NCBI GenBank assembly: GCA_030528455.1
Contig: JAUMYW010000005.1
Location: 19,525 to 83,524, forward strand
Source of the DNA: Neisseria sp.
GTDB taxonomy: Bacteria > Pseudomonadota > Gammaproteobacteria > Burkholderiales > Neisseriaceae
Direction: 5' to 3'
DNA: 64,000 nt
How positions within the stretch are numbered: position 1 is the first letter of the stretch; each line of letters starts with the position of its first letter. The translations under genes and the position numbers were made by a program. This document shows, one piece after another, positions 57,252 to 64,000 of the stretch. Below the pieces are notes generated by a model that saw only the letters and a program-made list of their open reading frames with translations, was not told the DNA's origin and ran no database searches.

Positions 57252-57939
57252 TGTTTATGCCTTGCGCCGTTTGAGCGGCTGGCTGGTGGTCGCGGTGGGA
57301 CTGCTGCTGATGGTTTCGGCAGTGGTGTGGCTGTACCGGTCGCCGTATTTTCCGGTCCGCCAGATTAAAATCGAAGGGAGATTGAAACATGCCGACGCGG
57401 GTGAAATCCGCGCACTGGCGCAGCAATATATCCGGGGCAATATTCTGAATACGGATGTTAACGGGGCGCAGGCCGCCTTTGCCCGACTGCCTTGGATTGC
57501 CGATGCGCAAGTCAGCCGTCTGCTGCCGGATACGGTGGTAGTCAGGTTGGAAGAAAGGATAGCGGTTGCCCGTTGGGACGAAGAAACACTGGCGGACACG
57601 CAGGGAGAACTGTTCGGTGTGCCGTACGACCAGCCACTACCCTCTTTGGAGGGACCTGCGGGTACGGAAAAGGATATGGTTGAACATTTGCTGTCGTTTC
57701 AAAATATCCTGAAAAAGCGCAATTTGACGGTTGCAAAATTGGTGTATACGCCCAGATCGGCGTGGAGTGTCGTTTTGGATAACGGCATAACCGTCAGATT
57801 GGGCAGAGAATACGAACGGGAACGCTTGAAGCGTTTTGCTGAAGTTTGGCCGGTTTTGCTTGAACCGCAGGCAGCCGAACTCGAATATGTAGATATGCGG
57901 TATAAAGACGGTTTTGCCGTTCGCAAAACAAAGTTATGA
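57241..57939 (+). CDS. ftsQ: Cell division protein FtsQ
   Basis: 232 residues: short cytosolic N-terminus, one membrane helix (about 14-33), a POTRA domain ([23 protein letters not shown]) and the beta domain ([22 protein letters not shown]). It recruits FtsL/FtsB and FtsWI to the division site. Overlap with ddl implies translational coupling. Confidence 0.95.
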   Translation: MSNNVYALRRLSGWLVVAVGLLLMVSAVVWLYRSPYFPVRQIKIEGRLKHADAGEIRALAQQYIRGNILNTDVNGAQAAFARLPWIADAQVSRLLPDTVVVRLEERIAVARWDEETLADTQGELFGVPYDQPLPSLEGPAGTEKDMVEHLLSFQNILKKRNLTVAKLVYTPRSAWSVVLDNGITVRLGREYERERLKRFAEVWPVLLEPQAAELEYVDMRYKDGFAVRKTKL

Positions 57940-57999
57940 ACAGTAGCGGCAGTCCAGGCACTTCCGCTCCCGAATAACAGAAAAAGAAGATAGGACATT

Positions 58000-59241
58000 A
58001 TGGTAGCAGCCAAACAATACATCAGTGCCATCGATATCGGCACGTCGAAAGTTATCGCTGTCATCGGAGAAATCCAAGAAGATAACGAAATTCATATTGT
58101 CGGTTGGGGAGAAACACCTTCGCGCGGATTAAAAGCTGGCATGGTTACCAATATCGATGCGACGGCCCAAGCCATCGAATATGCGGTTAGAGAAGCCGAA
58201 CTGATGGCCGACTATAAAGTAGGCCGGGTAGCTACCGGTATTGCAGGAAGCCATATCCGCAGCATCAATTCATGTGGCATGATTAAAATCGGCAAAGGAG
58301 AAGTTACGCAGACCGATATCGAACGCGCCATCGATCAAGCCAAATCCCGCTATATTCCGCCGGAATACGAAATCCTTCACACGGTCGTACAGGAATACAT
58401 TATCGATAACCAGCCCGGGGTGAAAGACCCTATCGGCATGAGCGGCGTCAATATGGAGATGCGGGTGCACATGGTAACGGGTGCGGTAACGGCTTTGCAG
58501 AATATCGAAAAATGCATTAACCGCTGCGGTCTGCACATGGATAGGGACAAAATCGTTTTACAGTCTTTGGCGAGCGGACAGGCAGTGCTGAGCGAAGACG
58601 AAAAAGAGATGGGCGTATGCCTGATAGACATCGGTGCCGGTACAACCGATATTGCGGTTTACACTAACGGCGCAATCCGTCATACGGCAGTCATTCCCGT
58701 TGCAGGCAATCTGATTACCAGTGATTTGGCGCAGGCTTTGCGCACCCCCTATGCTGCCGCCGAACAAATCAAGATTCAGTACGGTGCGGCGCATCCCGAT
58801 TTGGATAATCTGGACGAAATGGTCGATGTACCGAATGTGGGCGGCGACCGCCGCTTGCGCCAGGCGGACCGCAGATTGCTGGCAACCGTTATCGGAGCGC
58901 GTGTCGAGGAAATTTTCGAATTGGTTCTGCGCGAACTGCATCAGGCCGGATTTTCCGAGGAGGTATTGATTTCCGGAGTAGTGCTGACCGGCGGAGCATC
59001 TTTGCTGCCGGGCGTTGTCGACGTGGCGGAAGACATTTTCGGCATGTCGGCACGCATCGGTGTGCCGGAAACCATGTCAGACGTTTTCGAGCGTGTCCGC
59101 AATCCGCGTTATGCAACCGTAGCCGGCCTGCTGCTGGCGGCACGCGATGCTGCGGCGGGTTCGGTCGGCGGAATGCAGGGCAGTCGTTCCGGCAATACCG
59201 GCTGGTGGGAGAAAGTAAAAGAAATTTTCCGCAATTTCTAA
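58000..59241 (+). CDS. ftsA: Cell division protein FtsA
   Basis: 413 residues. Actin-like ATPase blocks SAIDIGTSKVIAVIGE, CLIDIGAGTTDIAVYTNG and VVLTGGASLLPGVVDVAEDIF are present, and the C-terminal amphipathic helix ends in WWEKVKEIFRNF, the membrane-targeting tail. FtsA tethers FtsZ to the membrane. Confidence 0.98.
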   Translation: MVAAKQYISAIDIGTSKVIAVIGEIQEDNEIHIVGWGETPSRGLKAGMVTNIDATAQAIEYAVREAELMADYKVGRVATGIAGSHIRSINSCGMIKIGKGEVTQTDIERAIDQAKSRYIPPEYEILHTVVQEYIIDNQPGVKDPIGMSGVNMEMRVHMVTGAVTALQNIEKCINRCGLHMDRDKIVLQSLASGQAVLSEDEKEMGVCLIDIGAGTTDIAVYTNGAIRHTAVIPVAGNLITSDLAQALRTPYAAAEQIKIQYGAAHPDLDNLDEMVDVPNVGGDRRLRQADRRLLATVIGARVEEIFELVLRELHQAGFSEEVLISGVVLTGGASLLPGVVDVAEDIFGMSARIGVPETMSDVFERVRNPRYATVAGLLLAARDAAAGSVGGMQGSRSGNTGWWEKVKEIFRNF

Positions 59242-59393
59242 ATTTTCAGCGGCTGCAGACGGCTTGCCGTTCCGCAGCCGTCTGCAAGCGAGAAGCCTTA
59301 ATTTTTGTCGGTTTTTCTTCTTTCCTGTATAATAGAAAGAATTTTTATTTGAAGATGAACGTCCTAATACAGGGCGCGGGGAGTATCTAAAAA

Positions 59394-60563
59394 ATGGATT
59401 TGGTTTGTGATGTGGTCGATTCGGTTGTCGGCCCTGCTGTAATTAAGGTGATCGGTGTCGGCGGCGGCGGCTGCAATGCCATCAACAATATGATTGAAAA
59501 CCGGATTCCCGAAGTTCAATTCATCAGTGCCAATACCGATGCTCAATCTTTGAATAAAAGCCGCGCGGACAAACGCATCCAGCTCGGCTTGGAGCTGACC
59601 AGGGGCTTGGGGGCCGGCTCGAAGCCGGAAGTCGGTCGTCAGGCTGCCGATGAGGCGCGGGAAGAAATCGCTGAAGCCATCCGCGGTGCCAATATGCTGT
59701 TTATTACCACCGGCATGGGCGGCGGAACGGGAACCGGAGCCTCTCCCGTTGTGGCGGAAGTCGCTAAAGAATTGGGTATCTTGACTGTGGCGGTGGTAAC
59801 CTGTCCGTTTGCCTATGAAGGCAAGCGGATTCATATCGCGAAACAGGGAATTCGGCAATTGAAAGATCTGGTCGATTCGCTGATTGTTATTCCGAACGAT
59901 AAGCTGATGACCGCATTGGGTGAAGACGTTACCATGCGTGAAGCGTTTCTTGCGGCAGACAATGTTCTGCATGCCGCCGTTTCAGGGATTACTGAGGTAG
60001 TAACGCGTCCGGGACACGTCAATATGGACTTCTCCGATGTTGAAACCGTAATGAGTATTACGGGTATGGCGATGATGGGTTCTGGTGCGGCAGAAGGCAA
60101 AGACCGTGCGCGCGAGGCGGCGGAAGAGGCGATTTCCAGCCCCTTGCTGGATGGTGTCAGCCTGGATGGTGCGCGAGGCGTACTGGTTAATGTAACGACT
60201 GCGCCTAATTGTCTGAAAATGTCCGAGTTTAATGAAATCTTGGGTATTGTTCAGAATTGTATTGATCCGGATGCCGAGTTTAAATTCGGTATGGCCGAAG
60301 ATGAGAATATGCCGGAAGATGCAATTCGCGTAACGATTATTGCAACGGGTTTGGTGGAAGACGACGAAGTTCGTGCCGGTTCGTGCCGTGTTTCGCGCAA
60401 TTCAGACACTCTGCGGGTGCAGGACGATTTCGGTGCTTTGGGCGAGGGTGTAATTGTAACCAATCGGGGGCGCAAAATGAATTTGTCCGCCCAAGATAAT
60501 ACGCCGTTTCAGGAAGATTTTGAAACACCGGCATATGCCCGCCGCATCAAACAGTTCGATTAA
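59394..60563 (+). CDS. ftsZ: Cell division protein FtsZ
   Basis: 389 residues. The tubulin signature GGGTGTGASPV and GVGGGGCNAINNM are intact. Two oddities stand out: the usual TKPF/TRPF after it reads TCPFAYEGK, with Cys in place of the basic residue, and the C-terminal peptide ETPAYARRIKQFD keeps only part of the common DIPAFLR pattern. FtsZ forms the division ring and binds FtsA. A 152-base gap with two uptake sequences precedes it. Confidence 0.97.
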   Translation: MDLVCDVVDSVVGPAVIKVIGVGGGGCNAINNMIENRIPEVQFISANTDAQSLNKSRADKRIQLGLELTRGLGAGSKPEVGRQAADEAREEIAEAIRGANMLFITTGMGGGTGTGASPVVAEVAKELGILTVAVVTCPFAYEGKRIHIAKQGIRQLKDLVDSLIVIPNDKLMTALGEDVTMREAFLAADNVLHAAVSGITEVVTRPGHVNMDFSDVETVMSITGMAMMGSGAAEGKDRAREAAEEAISSPLLDGVSLDGARGVLVNVTTAPNCLKMSEFNEILGIVQNCIDPDAEFKFGMAEDENMPEDAIRVTIIATGLVEDDEVRAGSCRVSRNSDTLRVQDDFGALGEGVIVTNRGRKMNLSAQDNTPFQEDFETPAYARRIKQFD

Positions 60564-60682
60564 TTCGGAAACCGCTGCAATGCCGTCTGCAAGTACTTGC
60601 AGACGGCATTGCAGTATTGGTGGACAATGTTGCAAAAGCATCAAGAAATCATTGTCGCAAAAAGTCTTTTATTTTTCGATTG

Positions 60683-60741
60683 TTGACCTTGGTTGCAAAA
60701 AAATAATATACTTACAAGCTTGCCGACATGGTGTCGGCAAG
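60683..60741 (+). promoter_or_regulatory. str operon promoter and leader hairpin
   Basis: TTGACC (60683-60688), 18-base spacer and TATACT (60707-60712) form a good promoter. A perfect 10-bp hairpin CTTGCCGACA (60719-60728) with TGTCGGCAAG (60732-60741), 3-base loop, follows in the leader, 26 bases before rpsL. Confidence 0.6.
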
Positions 60742-60767
60742 TATTTAACTCAACAGGATGAGAAAAT

Positions 60768-61139
60768 ATGCCAACTATTAACCAATTGGTACGCAAAGGC
60801 CGTCAAAAGCCCGTGTACGTAAACAAAGTGCCTGCACTGGAAGCGTGCCCGCAAAAACGCGGCGTATGTACCCGTGTATACACCACAACTCCCAAAAAAC
60901 CGAACTCTGCATTGCGTAAAGTATGTAAAGTCCGCCTGACCAACGGTTTCGAAGTGATTTCGTATATCGGCGGTGAAGGCCACAATTTGCAAGAGCACAG
61001 TGTGGTTCTGATTCGCGGCGGTCGTGTAAAAGACTTGCCGGGTGTGCGTTACCACACCGTCCGCGGCTCTTTGGACACCGCAGGTGTTAAAGACCGTAAA
61101 CAGGCCCGTTCGAAATACGGTGCCAAGCGTCCTAAATAA
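60768..61139 (+). CDS. rpsL: 30S ribosomal protein S12
   Basis: 123 residues, starting [15 protein letters not shown]. The streptomycin-relevant loops are wild-type-like: [12 protein letters not shown] (with Lys at the K43 position) and the [13 protein letters not shown] loop with Lys at the K88 position. First gene of the str operon. Confidence 0.98.
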   Translation: MPTINQLVRKGRQKPVYVNKVPALEACPQKRGVCTRVYTTTPKKPNSALRKVCKVRLTNGFEVISYIGGEGHNLQEHSVVLIRGGRVKDLPGVRYHTVRGSLDTAGVKDRKQARSKYGAKRPK

Positions 61140-61256
61140 TAGGGGCTTGTATAGGCACGTCGGCCGCCTGAGCTGAAAAAACGGCCGAGTAAGTGGATAT
61201 TCGTTTGGATATCCGGTGGGCATCTGCCCGACTGAATAGATTAAAGGAAATTTAAA
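61140..61256 (+). promoter_or_regulatory. rpsL-rpsG intercistronic region with stacked stem-loops
   Basis: Three inverted repeats lie in 117 bases: CGGCCG (61161-61166 with 61182-61187), GGATAT (61195-61200) with ATATCC (61209-61214), and GGGCA (61218-61222) with TGCCC (61225-61229). In E. coli ribosomal protein S7 represses the str operon by binding the S12-S7 spacer; a similar role here is inference. Confidence 0.4.
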
Positions 61257-61727
61257 ATGCCACGACGTAGAGAAGTCCCGAAGCGCGACGTATTGCCGGA
61301 TCCTAAATTCGGCAGCGTAGAGCTGACCAAATTCATGAACGTTTTGATGATTGACGGTAAAAAATCGGTTGCCGAGCGCATCGTTTACGGTGCCTTGGAG
61401 CAAATCGAGAAAAAAACCGGCAAAGCAGCAATCGAAGTGTTTAACGAAGCTATTGCAAATGCCAAACCTATTGTGGAAGTGAAAAGCCGCCGTGTCGGTG
61501 GTGCCAACTACCAAGTTCCTGTTGAGGTTCGCCCTTCACGCCGTTTGGCTCTGGCAATGCGCTGGTTGCGCGATGCGGCTCGCAAGCGCGGTGAGAAATC
61601 TATGGATTTGCGCTTGGCCGGTGAATTGGTTGATGCGGCGGAAGGCCGCGGCGGTGCGTTGAAAAAACGTGAAGAAGTTCACCGTATGGCCGAAGCCAAC
61701 AAAGCGTTCTCCCACTTCCGCTTCTAA
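61257..61727 (+). CDS. rpsG: 30S ribosomal protein S7
   Basis: 156 residues, start [17 protein letters not shown], with [18 protein letters not shown]7 nucleates assembly of the 30S head and, in E. coli, is the translational regulator of this operon. Confidence 0.98.
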   Translation: MPRRREVPKRDVLPDPKFGSVELTKFMNVLMIDGKKSVAERIVYGALEQIEKKTGKAAIEVFNEAIANAKPIVEVKSRRVGGANYQVPVEVRPSRRLALAMRWLRDAARKRGEKSMDLRLAGELVDAAEGRGGALKKREEVHRMAEANKAFSHFRF

Positions 61728-61745
61728 TTTTGAAAGGCTAATAAA

Positions 61746-63851
61746 ATGGCTCGTAAGACCCCGATCAGCCTGTACCGCAATATCGGTATTTCTGCCCATA
61801 TTGATGCGGGTAAAACCACAACAACCGAACGTATTCTGTTCTATACCGGCTTGACTCACAAGCTGGGTGAGGTACATGACGGTGCGGCAACCACCGACTA
61901 CATGGAGCAAGAACAAGAGCGCGGTATTACCATTACTTCCGCTGCCGTAACCTCTTACTGGTCCGGTATGGCGAAACAGTTCAAAGAGCACCGTTTCAAC
62001 ATCATCGATACCCCGGGGCACGTTGACTTTACCGTAGAGGTAGAGCGTTCTATGCGCGTGTTGGACGGTGCGGTAATGGTTTACTGTGCGGTGGGCGGCG
62101 TTCAGCCTCAATCTGAAACCGTATGGCGTCAGGCAAACAAGTACCAAGTTCCGCGCTTGGCATTTGTAAATAAAATGGATCGTCAAGGTGCGAACTTCTT
62201 CCGCGTAGTTGAGCAAATGCGTACTCGTTTGCGCGCCAATCCTGTACCTATCGTGATTCCGGTAGGTGCCGAAGATAACTTCACCGGTGTGGTGGATTTG
62301 TTGAAAATGAAATCCATCGTTTGGGACGAAGCCTCTCAAGGTACTAAATTCGAATATGCCGATGTTCCTGCCGATTTGCTTGAGACTGCCGAAGAATGGC
62401 GTCAAAACATGATTGAAGCAGCTGCTGAAGCCAGTGAAGAGCTGATGGACAAATACTTGGGCGGCGAAGATTTGACCGAAGAAGAAATTATCGGTGCTTT
62501 GCGTCAGCGTACTCTGGCTGGCGAAATCCAACCTATGCTGTGCGGCTCTGCCTTTAAGAACAAAGGTGTACAGCGTATGTTGGACGCGGTAGTCGAATTG
62601 CTGCCTGCGCCGACTGACATTCCTCCTGTTCAAGGTGTTAATCCGTCAAGCAACGAAGCTGACAGCCGTGAAGCCAGCGATGATGCTCCTTTCTCTGCGT
62701 TGGCATTCAAAATGTTGAACGACAAATACGTTGGTAACCTGACCTTTATCCGAGTGTATTCGGGTGTGGTGAAATCGGGCGATACCGTATTGAATTCAGT
62801 AAAAGGCAGTCGTGAACGTATCGGTCGTCTGGTACAGATGACTGCTGCAGACCGTACCGAAATCGAAGAAGTACGTGCGGGCGACATTGCAGCTGCCATC
62901 GGTTTGAAAGATGTAACAACCGGTGAAACCCTGTGTGCCGATAATGCACCGATTATCTTGGAGCGTATGGAGTTCCCTGAGCCTGTGATTCACGTGGCCG
63001 TTGAGCCGAAAACCAAGGCCGACCAAGAGAAAATGGGTATTGCCTTGAACCGCTTGGCAAAAGAAGACCCGTCTTTCCGCGTGCGTACTGATGAAGAATC
63101 GGGCCAAACCATTATTTCCGGTATGGGCGAGCTGCACTTGGAAATCATTGTTGACCGTATGAAGCGTGAATTCGGTGTGGATGCCAATATCGGTGCACCT
63201 CAGGTGGCCTACCGCGAAACCATCCGTAAAGCTGTTAAGGCTGAACACAAACATGCCAAACAGTCCGGTGGTAAAGGTCAATACGGTCATGTGGTTATCG
63301 AAATGGAACCGATGGAGCCGGGTGGTGCAGGTTACGAATTTATCGATGAAATCAAAGGCGGTGTGATTCCTCGCGAATTCATTCCTTCTGTCGATAAAGG
63401 TATCCGCGATACATTGCCGAACGGCGTGGTTGCAGGCTTCCCTGTGGTGGACGTGCGTATCCGCTTGGTATTCGGTTCTTACCACGATGTTGACTCGTCT
63501 CAATTGGCGTTTGAATTGGCTGCTTCGCAAGCCTTTAAAGAAGGTATGCGTCAGGCTTCTCCGGCATTGCTGGAGCCGATTATGGCTGTTGAGGTGGAAA
63601 CTCCGGAAGAGTATATGGGCGATGTGATGGGCGATTTGAACCGTCGTCGCGGCATCGTATTGGGTATGGATGACGACGGTATCGGCGGCAAAAAAGTCCG
63701 TGCCGAAGTGCCTCTGGCTGAAATGTTCGGTTACTCTACTGATTTGCGTTCCGCCACCCAAGGCCGTGCGACTTACTCTATGGAATTCAAAAAATACTCG
63801 GAAGCACCTGCTCACGTAGCTGCTGCCGTAACCGAAGCCCGTAAAGGCTAA
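61746..63851 (+). CDS. fusA: Elongation factor G
   Basis: 701 residues. G1 motif [13 protein letters not shown]3 DTPGHVDF and G4 NKMD are present, and the C-terminal domains III-V are complete ([14 protein letters not shown]). EF-G drives ribosomal translocation and recycling. Follows rpsG after 18 bases. Confidence 0.98.
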   Translation: MARKTPISLYRNIGISAHIDAGKTTTTERILFYTGLTHKLGEVHDGAATTDYMEQEQERGITITSAAVTSYWSGMAKQFKEHRFNIIDTPGHVDFTVEVERSMRVLDGAVMVYCAVGGVQPQSETVWRQANKYQVPRLAFVNKMDRQGANFFRVVEQMRTRLRANPVPIVIPVGAEDNFTGVVDLLKMKSIVWDEASQGTKFEYADVPADLLETAEEWRQNMIEAAAEASEELMDKYLGGEDLTEEEIIGALRQRTLAGEIQPMLCGSAFKNKGVQRMLDAVVELLPAPTDIPPVQGVNPSSNEADSREASDDAPFSALAFKMLNDKYVGNLTFIRVYSGVVKSGDTVLNSVKGSRERIGRLVQMTAADRTEIEEVRAGDIAAAIGLKDVTTGETLCADNAPIILERMEFPEPVIHVAVEPKTKADQEKMGIALNRLAKEDPSFRVRTDEESGQTIISGMGELHLEIIVDRMKREFGVDANIGAPQVAYRETIRKAVKAEHKHAKQSGGKGQYGHVVIEMEPMEPGGAGYEFIDEIKGGVIPREFIPSVDKGIRDTLPNGVVAGFPVVDVRIRLVFGSYHDVDSSQLAFELAASQAFKEGMRQASPALLEPIMAVEVETPEEYMGDVMGDLNRRRGIVLGMDDDGIGGKKVRAEVPLAEMFGYSTDLRSATQGRATYSMEFKKYSEAPAHVAAAVTEARKG

Positions 63852-63861
63852 GGTGTGTCAA

Positions 63862-63895
63862 GCCGTCTGCAAAGCAGACTTGAGTTGCAGACGGC
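63862..63895. repeat. Inverted uptake-sequence pair between fusA and tuf
   Basis: GCCGTCTGCA (63862-63871) and TGCAGACGGC (63886-63895) with a 14-base loop, within the str operon. Confidence 0.65.
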
Positions 63896-63939
63896 ATCAT
63901 TTGTTCTTTAATCGATCTTTATTGAAAAGGAATTAGCTC

Positions 63940-64000
63940 ATGGCTAAGGAAAAGTTTGAACGTAGCAAACCGCACGTAAACGTTGGCACCATCGGTCACG
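63940..64000 (+). CDS. tuf: Elongation factor Tu (3' cut by window end)
   Basis: Only the first 20 codons are present: MAKEKFERSKPHVNVGTIGH, the conserved start of EF-Tu leading into its first GTP-binding motif. Position after fusA fits the str operon. ATG at 63940 follows GAAAAGGAATT. Confidence 0.95.
   Translation, partial: MAKEKFERSKPHVNVGTIGH

Noticed and set aside
62796-63815. 339-codon minus-strand frame opposite fusA
   Set aside because: Shadow of fusA with no domain and no plausible promoter.

Overview
The window is a chromosomal segment of a Neisseriaceae bacterium, most likely a Neisseria species or a very close relative. Three things point there: an mtrR-mtrCDE efflux locus, a dcw cell-wall/division cluster with small accessory genes inserted in Neisseria fashion, and dozens of copies of a DNA-uptake-sequence-like 10-mer. 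That 10-mer is mostly GCCGTCTGCA rather than the classical neisserial GCCGTCTGAA (about 70 versus 15-20 copies by hand count), and it often forms inverted pairs that act as hairpins or terminators between genes. I see no IS element, prophage, integrase or CRISPR array; this is essentially core genome.

Layout. 1-9.5 kb: partial gamma-carbonic-anhydrase-like gene, dinG helicase, FUSC/YccS membrane protein, mltA lytic transglycosylase, a 2-hydroxyacid dehydrogenase, a nitroreductase, an FKBP isomerase and a YjdM/PhnA zinc-ribbon protein. 9.5-15.4 kb: purB, a ChaA-like antiporter, dsbB, a membrane-anchored J-domain protein, a trans-sulfuration enzyme and folE2. 15.5-20.2 kb (minus strand): a cassette of AhpD-like protein, acyl-CoA-dehydrogenase-like flavoprotein and an NrtA/SsuA-type ABC transporter. 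20.3-27.9 kb: Pit phosphate transporter, thiE, a candidate small RNA, grxB, a TerC/CBS membrane protein, beta-carbonic anhydrase, nadD, rsfS, a secreted hypothetical protein and an MliC-type lysozyme inhibitor. 27.9-32.7 kb: aceK, then grpE and dnaK, each preceded by a heat-shock (sigma-32-like) promoter. 32.8-39.6 kb: mtrR divergent from mtrCDE. 40-41 kb: rpmB-rpmG and two tRNAs (Met-CAT, Ala-GGC).

41-60.6 kb: midA, then the dcw cluster mraZ-rsmH-ftsL-ftsI-murE-[ivy]-murF-[broken lipoprotein]-mraY-murD-ftsW-murG-murC-ddl-ftsQ-ftsA-ftsZ, headed by a strong promoter and three 10-bp-spaced MraZ boxes. 60.7 kb to the end: the str operon rpsL-rpsG-fusA-tuf (tuf cut by the window edge).

How it fits together: the dcw genes make lipid II and the septal machinery; MltA remodels the wall; MliC and Ivy would protect it from host lysozyme; MtrCDE exports hydrophobic host antimicrobials. 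The most noteworthy non-routine observations are a tandem duplication in the N-terminal region of FtsI/PBP2, two perfect DnaA boxes flanking an AT-rich stretch upstream of dnaK, a perfect 12-bp tandem repeat over the probable mtrC promoter plus an AcrR-like palindrome, a promoter-to-terminator transcription unit before grxB, and the variant uptake-sequence dialect. I did not find a convincing wholly new multi-gene system.
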